The notes: a model not told the origin generated them from the letters alone. A stretch of DNA of 64,000 nucleotides from Hungatella sp. (GCA_009712635.1 WASS01000019.1:37518-101517); one strand, 5' to 3'; shown: positions 8,183 through 16,488, numbered from the stretch's first letter. Numbers and translations: made by a program.

Positions 8183-9115
8183 CTAAGAAATCAATTTCAA
8201 AAATTCAGACATGGCAAACGTAATATACCGGTTCTTCTTACTGAAGAAACAGATATTACGTTTGCTTTTTTCTTCGTCAAGCTTGTAATAGATCATATCC
8301 GTAAGTGCCGGTGATTTACATAAAAGTGTATCGCTGACAAAACAGATCCCCATACCGGAGCAGGCAATGTGATATGCGGTTGACTGCTGATCCAGTTCAA
8401 ACAGGATATGAGGCTTAAAACCATTTGCTTTACATAAATAGTTTCCCCTTTGCATGGTATCATTATTTGGCTTCAGCATGATGAAAGGATAATCCTTAAA
8501 TTCCATCAAAGGCACTACAGGAACTTTCGGGTCCTGACACGCATCTGACCGGATCTGTTCCAGTGAAACCTGATATTCCTGAAGGCTTTGATTAATCTGG
8601 TATTTTTTAGGAACGGCGATCATTAAATGTTCTTCCCGGTATAAAAAAGAATCAAACTTTGTTTCGCACAGGGTGCTGTTATCTACAATAAAATCCAGTG
8701 AACCCAGTAAAAGCTGAGATTCAAGATTACTGGTATTGTCTTCAATGATCGTTACGTTAATCCCTGGATACTGCTGGTGCAGGCTGGAGATAAGAGGGGG
8801 AATGACATAGGAAGTAAATAAATTGCTGCCTCCAATGGTCAGCGTTCCGGTCTGTAAGTTCCTGGCATCATCGAGATAATTACGAAAGTCCTGTTCTATG
8901 GCCATGATAGATTCGGCTGCCTGTATGTATTTATAACCGCACTCCGTCAGCCCTACAGGTGTTATGCTCCGGTCAAAAATCGGCATACCGATTTTTGTTT
9001 CAATTCTTTTAATGGTGGAACTCAACGAGGGCTGTGAAATATAAAGATTGTTTGCTGCTTTTGAGAAGCTCTTTTCTTTGTAGACCTCATAAACGTATTC
9101 TTTTCCAGAAAACAT
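8183..9115 (-). CDS. LysR-family regulator divergent from aspartase
   Basis: 310 residues from the second ATG, selected because GGAGG lies 5 bases upstream of it; the first in-frame ATG (9127) would put that ribosome site inside the gene. The N-terminal winged helix (EKSFSKAANNLYISQPSLSSTIKRIE) and a two-lobe effector domain (LTIGGSNLFTSYVIPPLI...) are typical. LysR genes usually regulate the divergent neighbour, here aspartase, and their own synthesis; the co-inducer might be aspartate or fumarate, which is inference. Confidence 0.85.
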   Translation of the reverse strand: MFSGKEYVYEVYKEKSFSKAANNLYISQPSLSSTIKRIETKIGMPIFDRSITPVGLTECGYKYIQAAESIMAIEQDFRNYLDDARNLQTGTLTIGGSNLFTSYVIPPLISSLHQQYPGINVTIIEDNTSNLESQLLLGSLDFIVDNSTLCETKFDSFLYREEHLMIAVPKKYQINQSLQEYQVSLEQIRSDACQDPKVPVVPLMEFKDYPFIMLKPNNDTMQRGNYLCKANGFKPHILFELDQQSTAYHIACSGMGICFVSDTLLCKSPALTDMIYYKLDEEKSKRNICFFSKKNRYITFAMSEFLKLIS

Positions 9116-9154
9116 GGCTGCCTCCATATAAATGTAAAGTTATGATTATTATAA

Positions 9155-9195
9155 ATCAATTGATATTTGATTATAGTATAAATGGAATATATAAT
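9155..9195 (+). promoter_or_regulatory. Aspartase promoter with LysR-type palindrome
   Basis: TTGATT (9167-9172) and TATAAT (9190-9195) are 17 bases apart. The palindrome ATCAATTGAT (9155-9164) lies directly upstream of the -35 box, where a LysR activator would bind. Confidence 0.55.
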
Positions 9196-9243
9196 TATTA
9201 CAAGAATTACATATCAAACAATTGTAAAAAGAGAGGGTATCCT

Positions 9244-10674
9244 ATGGAATACAGGTTGACTGATAAAGAGGAAGAGTATCGTGTGGAAAAAGACATCATT
9301 GGTGAGCTGAAGGTTTTAAAAAGTGCTTACTACGGGAGTCAATCTTTAAGAGCTAAAGAAAATTTTCATATTACAGGACTTAGCATGCATCCGGAGATTA
9401 TTAAAAATGTAGCTTATATTAAAAAAGCTGCTGCAATTACCAATTTTGAAGCGGGTCTTCTGGATGAAGCAATCTCACTGGCAATTGTACAGGCATGCGA
9501 CGAATTACTGAAAGGAAAGTTTCTGGAATATTTTATCGTAGATCCCATACAGGGCGGAGCAGGGACTTCCCTGAATATGAATGCTAATGAAGTTATTGCA
9601 AACAGAGCCATAGAGATCCTGGGCGGAGAAAAAGGGGATTATAGCCTGGTTAATCCCAATGATCATGTAAACTGCGGGCAATCCACCAATGACGTAATTC
9701 CTACAGCAGGCAAAATGACATGTTACGTTCTTTTAAAGAAAGCATTTATACAGCTGGAACGTCTTAAGCAGGCATTTGAGGAAAAATCAAAGGAATTTGA
9801 TCATGTGATTAAAATGGGAAGAACCCAGTTACAGGATGCAGTACCCATTCGTCTGGGCCAGGAATTCCACGCATATGCAACGGCTGTCAAAAGAGATATG
9901 ATCCGTATTGAGAAAGTATTTGAAGAAATAAGGTATGTCAATTTAGGCGGAACCGCCATAGGAACCGGAATTAACGCAGATGAATATTACATGAAGCAGA
10001 TTGTGCCAAAGTTAAAAGAAGTATCCGGCATAGATGTGATACAGGCATCCGATCTTTTTGATGCAACACAAAGCCTGGATGCCTTCGTAGCAATATCCGG
10101 TGCGGTTAAGACCTGTGCAGTTACCCTCTCAAAGATAGCCAGTGATTTACGGCTGATGTCTTCAGGACCAAGAACAGGATTTGGAGAAATCAACCTTCCG
10201 GCAAGACAGAACGGCTCTTCCATTATGCCTGGAAAAGTAAATCCGGTAATTCCCGAGGTAGTCAATCAGGTGGCATTTCATATCATTGGAAATGATCTGA
10301 CCATAACATTAGCGGCTGAAGCGGGACAGCTGGAGTTAAACGCCTTTGAACCTATTGTGTTTTATACTCTGTTTCAATCCCTTGATACGTTGACATATGC
10401 GGTACAGACATTTGTAGATCATTGTATCACCGGTATTACTGCAAATGAGGAGAGATGCCGTCAATTAGTAGAAAACAGTGTAGGAGTCATTACTGCGTTA
10501 TGTCCTCACATCGGTTATAGAGATTCTGCGGAGATTGCCAAAGAGGCCATACGGACAGGAAGACCGGTGAGGGAGCTTATTATTAAAAAAGGATTACTGT
10601 CTCCGGCTGACGTTAATATAGTTCTGAATCCAATGAATATGACACGGCCGGGAATTGCAAAAAAGAGTTGTTAG
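9244..10674 (+). CDS. aspA: Aspartate ammonia-lyase
   Basis: 476 residues from ATG 9244; the frame stays open upstream through the LysR promoter but the family N-terminus (EYRVEKDIIGELKVLKSAYYGSQSLRAKENF) and length (E. coli AspA 478) fix this start. Motifs: NPNDHVNCGQSTND, KMGRTQLQDAVPIRLGQEF, and the superfamily signature GSSIMPGKVNPVIPEVVNQV with the flexible catalytic serine loop. It deaminates L-aspartate reversibly to fumarate and ammonia in the cytoplasm. It may consume aspartate released by the Amadori locus at the window start; that link is inference. Divergent LysR control and a terminator behind it show a single-gene unit. Fumarase is the main alternative, but residue pattern favours aspartase. 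Confidence 0.88.
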   Translation: MEYRLTDKEEEYRVEKDIIGELKVLKSAYYGSQSLRAKENFHITGLSMHPEIIKNVAYIKKAAAITNFEAGLLDEAISLAIVQACDELLKGKFLEYFIVDPIQGGAGTSLNMNANEVIANRAIEILGGEKGDYSLVNPNDHVNCGQSTNDVIPTAGKMTCYVLLKKAFIQLERLKQAFEEKSKEFDHVIKMGRTQLQDAVPIRLGQEFHAYATAVKRDMIRIEKVFEEIRYVNLGGTAIGTGINADEYYMKQIVPKLKEVSGIDVIQASDLFDATQSLDAFVAISGAVKTCAVTLSKIASDLRLMSSGPRTGFGEINLPARQNGSSIMPGKVNPVIPEVVNQVAFHIIGNDLTITLAAEAGQLELNAFEPIVFYTLFQSLDTLTYAVQTFVDHCITGITANEERCRQLVENSVGVITALCPHIGYRDSAEIAKEAIRTGRPVRELIIKKGLLSPADVNIVLNPMNMTRPGIAKKSC

Positions 10675-10680
10675 TTTTAA

Positions 10681-10717
10681 AGCCATTGCAAAGACAAAAC
10701 ATGCAGTGGCTTTTTTT
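10681..10717 (+). terminator. Terminator after aspartase
   Basis: AGCCATTGCA pairs with TGCAGTGGCT around an 11-base loop, followed by a run of seven T residues. Confidence 0.8.
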
Positions 10718-10829
10718 GAGTAAAAAGCGTAAGTCGTAAACATATATTTAATATAACTATAAATATATAGACACAAGATAATAAAGGTGGTATTATATCC
10801 AATATATTAGATAGAAGGGAGATGATACT

Positions 10830-11579
10830 ATTTTTTGGGACGCATCAAAGGATGAATTAAAAAACGGTTATATCAAAGAGGGGGAGACATATACCTGTGT
10901 TGTCTGCGGGGAAAGCTATCTGAGAGGACGGATCTATGAAAAGGATGGGCTTTTCTATGATGCAGAAAAATCTATGAAAGAGCATATAAAAGAAAAACAT
11001 GGGTCTATGTTATCCTATGTCCTGAATATGAGCTATGGAAATACCGGAATTACCCAGGCGCAGCAGAAGGTGCTGCAGCTCATTGCACAGGGGATGTCAG
11101 ATAAGGAGGTAGCTTCTGCACTGGGCGTTGCTGATTCAACCATTCGAAATCACAAGTATAAATTAAGGGAAAAAGAAAAGCAGGCCAAGGTTTTTCTGGC
11201 TATGATGGAACTGCTGTCTGAGCAGACACAAAAGGAGATCAGCCGGCTGGAAGGAAGTGTTCTGCACGACGCACACAACACTGCCACCATGGTGGATGAC
11301 CGCTATAATATAACAGATAAAGAGGTTGAGAGTATTAGAAAAACCTATTTTAATGAAAAAGGCGGTTTAAAAAGCATACCTGCAAGAGAGAAGAAAAAGC
11401 TGGTTGTGTTAAGCGAAATTGTAAAGAATTTTGTCCCGGGTAAGCAATATGAAGAGAAGGAGTTAAACCGTATTTTAAAAAGAATTTACGATGATAATGC
11501 CGCCATTCGAAGAGCGCTTATTGAATATGGTTTTATGGATCGGACGAACGATAATACCTTCTACTGGGTGAAAGAGTAG
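10830..11579 (+). CDS. C2H2-like / LuxR-HTH / DUF2087 regulator with apparent ATT start
   Basis: The coding frame continues upstream of the first ATG (10974) to ATT at 10830, giving 249 residues beginning (I/M)FWDASKDELKNGYI, where relatives begin MFWDAS. AAGGGAG (10815-10821) sits 8 bases before this ATT; no ATG, GTG or TTG exists in frame between the stop at 10812 and 10974. Domains: a CxxC...HxxxxH zinc-finger-like part (residues ~20-55, CVVC to HIKEKH), a LuxR-type helix-turn-helix (ITQAQQKVLQLIAQGMSDKEVASALGV), and a C-terminal DUF2087 domain ending in ALIEYGFMDRTNDNTFYWV. Probably a cytoplasmic DNA-binding regulator; its targets may be the sulfur genes directly downstream. Function unproven. 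Confidence 0.75.
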   Translation: MFWDASKDELKNGYIKEGETYTCVVCGESYLRGRIYEKDGLFYDAEKSMKEHIKEKHGSMLSYVLNMSYGNTGITQAQQKVLQLIAQGMSDKEVASALGVADSTIRNHKYKLREKEKQAKVFLAMMELLSEQTQKEISRLEGSVLHDAHNTATMVDDRYNITDKEVESIRKTYFNEKGGLKSIPAREKKKLVVLSEIVKNFVPGKQYEEKELNRILKRIYDDNAAIRRALIEYGFMDRTNDNTFYWVKE

Positions 11580-11602
11580 GGATAAGCTGAGGAGGTTTTG
11601 GA

Positions 11603-12295
11603 ATGAAGGAGAAGATTCGAAGTGCGGTCCTTCAGCTGGGGGCGGATGTATGCGGATTTGTAAGTGCAAAAGGGTTTGAACAGGCACCGGAGAGCTTTCG
11701 GCCTGGCAGTATTTTTAAGCGCTGTAAAAGTGTTGTTGTATTTGGATTAGCGTTACCCCGCGGGCTATATGAGGTTGATTCCCGTTTCGCCTATTCCCAT
11801 TATAACAGTTTTGCCTGTCCCCAGGCAGACCGCATCGCGCTACAGACTGCCAGGTTGTTAGAAGACAGATTTGAAGCCTGCGCAGTTCCGCTGCCATGTG
11901 ATTCCCCCTATGAATACTGGGATGAAGAGAAGATGGAAGGGAGGGGGCTTATATCCATGAAGCATGCGGCATGTCTTGCGGGTCTTGGTACATTAGGTAA
12001 GAATACGCTGCTTTTAAATAAAGACTATGGAAACCGCCTGGTCGTGGGCTGTGTTCTCTTAGATCTGGATATTGAGCCGGATGAACCGGCTGTTTCTTTC
12101 TGTCCCGACAACTGCCGGCTGTGTATTGAAAATTGCCCTCAGGGGGCTATTAAGTCAGGTTTTGTGGAGCAGAAGCCATGCCGGTTATATAGCTATGGCA
12201 AGACAAAGCGGGGTTTTGAAACGGTGGAATGTAATCGATGCAGAACTGTCTGCCCCATGGGTTTTGGAATCAGAAAAGGAAAGGAAAAAGTATGA
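11603..12295 (+). CDS. QueG-like double-[4Fe-4S] protein
   Basis: 230 residues resembling the ferredoxin-like half of epoxyqueuosine reductase: GLGTLGKNTLLLNKDYG, then CPDNCRLCIENCPQGAI and CNRCRTVCP, which can ligate two 4Fe-4S clusters. It is shorter than QueG (about 350-380 residues) and lacks the usual C-terminal HEAT-like region, so a distinct redox role is likely. The stop overlaps the start of a TusA-like gene by 3 bases, indicating tight coupling with a sulfur carrier. Ribosome site GAGGAGG before ATG 11603. Electron transfer to or from persulfide chemistry is inference. Confidence 0.75.
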   Translation: MKEKIRSAVLQLGADVCGFVSAKGFEQAPESFRPGSIFKRCKSVVVFGLALPRGLYEVDSRFAYSHYNSFACPQADRIALQTARLLEDRFEACAVPLPCDSPYEYWDEEKMEGRGLISMKHAACLAGLGTLGKNTLLLNKDYGNRLVVGCVLLDLDIEPDEPAVSFCPDNCRLCIENCPQGAIKSGFVEQKPCRLYSYGKTKRGFETVECNRCRTVCPMGFGIRKGKEKV

Positions 12296-12513
12296 AAAAA
12301 ATAGACTGTCTGGGCGAGATCTGCCCGGTACCAGTAATGAAACTGCAGGCAGTTATGGATTCCATACAAAAAGGCGAGGACTATCTGCTTGTTACAGATC
12401 ACAGCTGCACCATTTCCAATCTGGAATCCTTTTGCAAAGCCAATAAATTAAGTTACCAGTTGGATGAGGTAATGAATGGCGTATGGGAGATTACCGTAAC
12501 TGCTAGCAGATAG
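12292..12513 (+). CDS. TusA-family sulfur carrier (first copy)
   Basis: 73 residues. DCLGEICPVPVMKL contains the conserved CPxP motif with Cys11 as the persulfide-carrying residue, and the C-terminus GVWEITVTA completes the fold. TusA proteins pass sulfur between rhodaneses, transporters and acceptors. Translation is coupled to the QueG-like gene (ATGA overlap). The last 11 bases overlap the convergent LysR gene. A second TusA copy lies at 14344, between the two transporter halves. Confidence 0.88.
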   Translation: MKKIDCLGEICPVPVMKLQAVMDSIQKGEDYLLVTDHSCTISNLESFCKANKLSYQLDEVMNGVWEITVTASR

Positions 12514-13402
12514 TGTCCTTCAATATTTTTTCAATATATTTTATGAGCTTTGCCGATTCAGGAGAAGCAGGAACATCACCAGAACGTTTGATGGAGTAGT
12601 AATCATTTTCAAACTCCAGCCCGGGACATTCAATGATGCGAAGCTGCTTATGGTAAAGCTCTTTTTTTATTGCCATATACGGCAGAAATGCCAGACCAAA
12701 GCCGTTAATTGCGGAAAGCTTAATGGATTCCGTGGATTCCAGTGTGTAGGGAATATGAAGTCTTCCAATCTGAATTCCGTTTTTAACCAGGGATTTGTCC
12801 AGGAGCTGCCTGGTTTTCTGGTTCTTTACAAGCATCAGCAGAGGAAAATGATAAAGTTCCTCAGAGGACAGCTGATCCGGAACTTGCATCTTTTCTCCGG
12901 CAACCAGACAGAACCGGTCGGTGAATACCTTTTTGGAGGAAAGATTTTTATCCTTTGGTTTGCCGATGATAATCCCCATATCTGCCTGACCTTTTGTTAT
13001 TTTTTCTTCAATGTTCTGGCTGGACATGACCTCCATCTGAAGGGTGTATTGGGGATAATTGTTCTTAACATGATAAAGGGTACAGGGCAGGGCATAGGAA
13101 TAGACACAGGGGTTGGCCATAATATGTATGGTTTTATTCTGGTTTTGAGAGTTGGAGATATCAAGAAACATTCGGTCATAAGAAGATGTAATTTCCGTGG
13201 CATAATGGGATACGATTTTACCTGTATCCGTAGGAACGACCCCGTTATAATTGCGCTCAAAAAGCCGGGTTCCAATTTCCAACTCCATGGCACGAAGCTG
13301 CTGGCTTAGTGCAGACTGGCTGATGTTCATTAATTCTGCAGCCTTTGAAATACTTCCAGTTTCCACTATTTTTATAAACATCTTCAGATTTAGAACGTTC
13401 AT
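12503..13402 (-). CDS. LysR-family regulator of the sulfur operon
   Basis: 299 residues from ATG 13402, preceded by AAGGGGG at 7 bases; a longer frame up to 13462 lacks this spacing. LysR helix-turn-helix (GSISKAAELMNISQSALSQQLRAMELEIGTRLFERN) plus effector domain. It is divergent from the YeeE-TusA operon, with a CysB-style inverted repeat between them (13508-13528). Sensing a sulfur metabolite is plausible but inferred. It is convergent with and overlaps the TusA-like gene by 11 bases. Confidence 0.85.
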   Translation of the reverse strand: MNVLNLKMFIKIVETGSISKAAELMNISQSALSQQLRAMELEIGTRLFERNYNGVVPTDTGKIVSHYATEITSSYDRMFLDISNSQNQNKTIHIMANPCVYSYALPCTLYHVKNNYPQYTLQMEVMSSQNIEEKITKGQADMGIIIGKPKDKNLSSKKVFTDRFCLVAGEKMQVPDQLSSEELYHFPLLMLVKNQKTRQLLDKSLVKNGIQIGRLHIPYTLESTESIKLSAINGFGLAFLPYMAIKKELYHKQLRIIECPGLEFENDYYSIKRSGDVPASPESAKLIKYIEKILKDTIC

Positions 13403-13507
13403 AAGAATCCCCCTTCTTAAAACTGCCAACTGTTTAAATTCGATACGCTTCCCCTTGGCCAATTATAACAAATATACGGCATTATGACTAGTGGCAAGAT
13501 TTATTTG

Positions 13508-13528
13508 GGTATAAGGAAATCTTATACC
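13508..13528. promoter_or_regulatory. LysR-type operator upstream of the sulfur transporter
   Basis: GGTATAAG-N5-CTTATACC is a perfect inverted repeat containing ATAAG-N5-CTTAT, the interrupted dyad form (T-N11-A) typical of LysR sites. It lies 12 bases upstream of the -35 box, an activator position. Confidence 0.6.
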
Positions 13529-13539
13529 ATATAAAAATC

Positions 13540-13568
13540 TTGATTAACAGCTTTCCAATTATTATGAT
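13540..13568 (+). promoter_or_regulatory. Promoter of the split-YeeE sulfur operon
   Basis: TTGATT (13540-13545) and TATGAT (13563-13568) are 17 bases apart; GGGAGG lies before the GTG start at 13624. Confidence 0.55.
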
Positions 13569-13623
13569 ATAATTTAACAGTAAAGATCGTTATATAATTA
13601 TCAATGTAGAAGGGAGGATTCAA

Positions 13624-14316
13624 GTGTCAGAGACTAATTCAAGTACCGAAACAGGTACACAAAGAGTGCGTAAGCCAAGAAAGCCAAAAAAGAGTCAGAT
13701 TCCATTTGCTCTGTTACTTACTGCACTGATTATCGCTTTTGGATTCTATTTGGGGCAGGGGAGTAATAAGCTTCCGGTTTACTGGATTTTTGGTATTGCA
13801 TTTGGCTATATTCTGCAGCGTTCCAGATTCTGCTTTACAGCAGCGTTCCGTGATCCATGCATAACAGGGAGCACATCAGTAACAAGAGCTGTCTTAGTGG
13901 CAGCTGCTGTATCCAGCGTGGGATTTGTAGCAATTAAGTATGCCAGCGCCATGGGCGGCGGAGATTCCAATTTAAACATGGCGGGGGTATCCCCTATTGG
14001 GCTGCCGCTAATGATCGGAGCCGTACTATTTGGAATCGGTATGGTAATTGCAGGAGGCTGTGCTTCCGGAACATTAATGCGTGTAGGAGAGGGCTTCCTT
14101 ATGCAGATGCTGTCACTGGTATTTTTTATTGCAGGATCCGTCTGGGGTGCTCATGACATGGGATTCTGGGGTAAATTAAATACCAATGCTCCGAAGATAT
14201 TCTTACCTGACGTGTTTGGCTGGTTTGGAGCAATTGTAGTTCAGGGCCTGATTATTGTATTGCTCTACATAGCTGCTGTGAAATGGCAGCAGAAGAAAAT
14301 GGGAAGTATTGAATAA
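13624..14316 (+). CDS. YeeE/YedE-family sulfur transporter, N-terminal half protein
   Basis: 230 residues, GTG start after GGGAGG. A basic cytoplasmic head (residues 1-26) precedes about five membrane segments. RSRFCFTAAFRDPC and IAGGCASGTLMRVGEG are YeeE/YedE motifs; their cysteines line the thiosulfate path in TsuA. Full-length family members have two such repeats in about 350-400 residues, but this gene encodes only the first, the second being at 14590. A TusA gene lies between the halves. The pair probably forms one channel importing thiosulfate or another sulfur (or selenium) species; substrate unproven. Confidence 0.85.
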   Translation: MSETNSSTETGTQRVRKPRKPKKSQIPFALLLTALIIAFGFYLGQGSNKLPVYWIFGIAFGYILQRSRFCFTAAFRDPCITGSTSVTRAVLVAAAVSSVGFVAIKYASAMGGGDSNLNMAGVSPIGLPLMIGAVLFGIGMVIAGGCASGTLMRVGEGFLMQMLSLVFFIAGSVWGAHDMGFWGKLNTNAPKIFLPDVFGWFGAIVVQGLIIVLLYIAAVKWQQKKMGSIE

Positions 14317-14343
14317 ATTTTATTATTTAAAGGAGATAAAAAA

Positions 14344-14571
14344 ATGGCTGAATTTACACTGGATTGTTTAGGCGAGGCTTGTCCTGTACCGTTAATGAAA
14401 ACAGAAAAAAAGATGAGTGAGTTATCTGTTGGAGATGTGCTGGTTGTTTCCATCGACCACAGCTGTGCAATGAAGAATGTACCTGAATGGGCAAGAAAAC
14501 AGGGACACAATGTTGAAATTGAAGAAGTAGATGACGGTGAATGGGAAATCGTTATTGAGAAAGCAAAATAA
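14344..14571 (+). CDS. TusA-family sulfur carrier between transporter halves (TsuB/YedF-like)
   Basis: 75 residues with DCLGEACPVPLMKTEKKM, the CPxP motif Cys13 being the persulfide site, and GEWEIVIEKAK at the end. In known thiosulfate uptake the TusA-like TsuB accepts sulfur from the TsuA channel; YedF pairs with YedE in selenium metabolism. Its position exactly between two half-transporter genes (27 and 18 bases apart) argues for a working complex of three proteins at the membrane. AAAGGAG precedes the ATG. Confidence 0.9.
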   Translation: MAEFTLDCLGEACPVPLMKTEKKMSELSVGDVLVVSIDHSCAMKNVPEWARKQGHNVEIEEVDDGEWEIVIEKAK

Positions 14572-14589
14572 TAACCGCTTTGAAAGTAG

Positions 14590-15147
14590 GTGAATGAATT
14601 GAAAGAGTTTTTTATTAAACTGGGTGATCATCCGATTTACAAAAAACTGTTAAAGGAACCTTTAACCTATGTGGCGGGAGCTGTTTTACTTTCCGTTTTC
14701 CAGATTGCACATTTCACAGTATTTCAAAAAGGCTGGGGAGTAACAAGTACATTTGCTGTCTGGGGAACCTGGGTTTATAACGTACTGGGCGGAGACGCAG
14801 GCAGCTGGGCCTATTATGCATCAGAAAAGATGCAGCAGGAGCTTCACACCAGCTTTCTGGCAGACGGTGGTTCCATCCGTAATCTTGGCATCATATTCGG
14901 AGCATTGGCAGCGACCTTATTTGCATCACAGTTTAAAATAAAGAAGATTAAAACCCTGCGTCAGGTAGTGGCAGCTATCCTGGGCGGTCTGCTTATGGGA
15001 TACGGAGCAAGACTTGCAAATGGCTGTAATATCGGAGCTTTGTTTACAGCAATTGCCTCCTTCTCCTTATCCGGCTGGGTATTTGGAGCGTTTCTTCTGG
15101 TGGGAGCATTTATCGGAAGCAAATTACTGGCAAAATATTTTATGTAA
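14590..15147 (+). CDS. YeeE/YedE-family sulfur transporter, C-terminal half protein
   Basis: 185 residues with about four to five membrane segments and the second YedE repeat motif GYGARLANGCNIGALFTAIA, whose cysteine matches the inner-gate cysteine of TsuA-type channels. The start is uncertain: GTG 14590 (MNELKEFF) or TTG 14599, which is better spaced from AGGTGA. It complements the N-terminal half at 13624. The 5' part (WGVTSTFAVWGTWVYNVLG) also matches the family's extracellular half. Confidence 0.82.
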   Translation: MNELKEFFIKLGDHPIYKKLLKEPLTYVAGAVLLSVFQIAHFTVFQKGWGVTSTFAVWGTWVYNVLGGDAGSWAYYASEKMQQELHTSFLADGGSIRNLGIIFGALAATLFASQFKIKKIKTLRQVVAAILGGLLMGYGARLANGCNIGALFTAIASFSLSGWVFGAFLLVGAFIGSKLLAKYFM

Positions 15148-15152
15148 TGGAT

Positions 15153-15176
15153 GGAGCAATCAGAAATGATTGCTCC
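15153..15176 (+). other. Strong intercistronic RNA hairpin with GAAA tetraloop
   Basis: GGAGCAATCA and TGATTGCTCC form a perfect 10-bp stem closed by a GAAA loop, placed between the transporter half and the flavoprotein. No T-run follows, so it is not a standard terminator; it may mark RNA processing or stabilise the upstream mRNA. Confidence 0.7.
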
Positions 15177-15202
15177 AATCCTTTAGAAAGGATCTTATTA
15201 CC

Positions 15203-16423
15203 ATGGAAAAGAAGACATTACAGTATGATGTAGTTATCATTGGCGGTGGTGCAGCCGGTTTAACAGCCGGTATTTATTGTGGCAGGGCAAAATTAAAGAC
15301 TCTGATTATTGAAAAGACTCTGGTCGGAGGACTGGCGACGTATACCAATGAGATTGAAAACTATCCTGGTTTCCCGGAAGGAGCCACCGGTCTTGGATTG
15401 ATGGATCTGTTTCATAAGCAGGCTAAAAAATTCGGAGTGGACTTTAAATTAACCGATGTAAGAAGCGTATCTCTTGAGGGAAATGTAAAAAAAGTGGAAA
15501 CCTTCCGCAATATTTTTGAGGCAAAGGCAGTGATCATTGCAAGCGGCGGAAAGCCCCGTCTGACCGGTGCAAAGAATGAGGAACTGTATCTTTATGATAA
15601 AGGAATCTCTTTCTGTGCTACCTGCGATGCAGCAGCCAACACCGGTAAAACCGTTATGGTAATCGGCAGCGGAGATGCAGCCATTGAAGAGGGAATGTTC
15701 TTAACAAAATTTGCGGATAAGGTCATTGTTTCCGTCATGCATGAGAACGGAAAAATGGACTGTAATGAAATTGCAAAGTCTCAGGCACTTGACAATCCTA
15801 AAATGGAATTTATGTGGAATACGGTTGTGGACAGCTTTGAGGGAGAGGAAAGACTTGGCACGGTTGTCTTAAAAAATGTAAAAACGGAAGAAAAGATTCC
15901 TGTTACCGTTGACAGCTGCTTTTTATTTATCGGTTATCTGCCTAATACCGAGATATTTGAGGGGATGCTGGATATGAACCGCGGTGGCTATTTAATTACC
16001 AATGAGCGGATGGAATCCAATATACCCGGAGTTTATGCAGTCGGTGATGTCCGGGATAAATTCTTAAAGCAGGTTGCAACTGCAGTGGGAGACGGAGCTG
16101 TAGCAGGCTATGGAGCAGAAAAATACCTTTCTGAGTGTGAGATATTTGAGCAGCAGATTTTGAATGAAGGAAAGCCTTCCCTGGTCTATATCTATAATGC
16201 AGTTGATGCAAATTCCAGAGAACTTCTATCTATATTCAAAGAATTTGAGCAGAACCACTGTGATATACGGGTATCCTGTATTGACATCTATAAATCTGAC
16301 GGACTTGCAAAACGCCTTGGTGTATCAAATGGTCCCTGCGCAGTCTGGATTAAGGACTGTAAGATACAGAAGAAGATTGACAGTGAAATTACAAAGGAAC
16401 AGATTGAACGTATTTGTATATAG
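15203..16423 (+). CDS. Thioredoxin-reductase-like flavoprotein with degenerate thioredoxin tail
   Basis: 406 residues from ATG 15203 (AGAAAGGA upstream). FAD site GGGAAG (residues 14-19), redox CATC (Cys138/Cys141), NAD(P) site GSGDAA (155-160) and the second FAD motif GVYAVGDV are those of thioredoxin reductase. Beyond the usual end (~315) an extra ~85 residues resemble a thioredoxin fold (KPSLVYIYNAVDANSRELL...) in which the CxxC is replaced by residues without cysteine. It could reduce the sulfur imported by the YeeE/TusA system or release it from a persulfide. The tail may be a docking domain. Follows the transporter by 55 bases; terminator behind it. Confidence 0.82.
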   Translation: MEKKTLQYDVVIIGGGAAGLTAGIYCGRAKLKTLIIEKTLVGGLATYTNEIENYPGFPEGATGLGLMDLFHKQAKKFGVDFKLTDVRSVSLEGNVKKVETFRNIFEAKAVIIASGGKPRLTGAKNEELYLYDKGISFCATCDAAANTGKTVMVIGSGDAAIEEGMFLTKFADKVIVSVMHENGKMDCNEIAKSQALDNPKMEFMWNTVVDSFEGEERLGTVVLKNVKTEEKIPVTVDSCFLFIGYLPNTEIFEGMLDMNRGGYLITNERMESNIPGVYAVGDVRDKFLKQVATAVGDGAVAGYGAEKYLSECEIFEQQILNEGKPSLVYIYNAVDANSRELLSIFKEFEQNHCDIRVSCIDIYKSDGLAKRLGVSNGPCAVWIKDCKIQKKIDSEITKEQIERICI

Positions 16424-16444
16424 GTTAATAAATTCATAAGTATG

Positions 16445-16488
16445 ATCCCCGGTCAGGTGCCATCTGGTGCCTGTCAGGGGATTTTCTG
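16445..16488 (+). terminator. Terminator of the sulfur operon
   Basis: ATCCCC...GGTGCC pairs with GGTGCC...GGGGAT (some G-U pairs), followed by TTTTCTGTTT. Confidence 0.65.

Noticed and set aside
9034..9243. N-terminal extension of aspartase by 70 residues
   Set aside because: The extension overlaps the divergent LysR gene and contains the aspartase promoter; family length supports ATG 9244.
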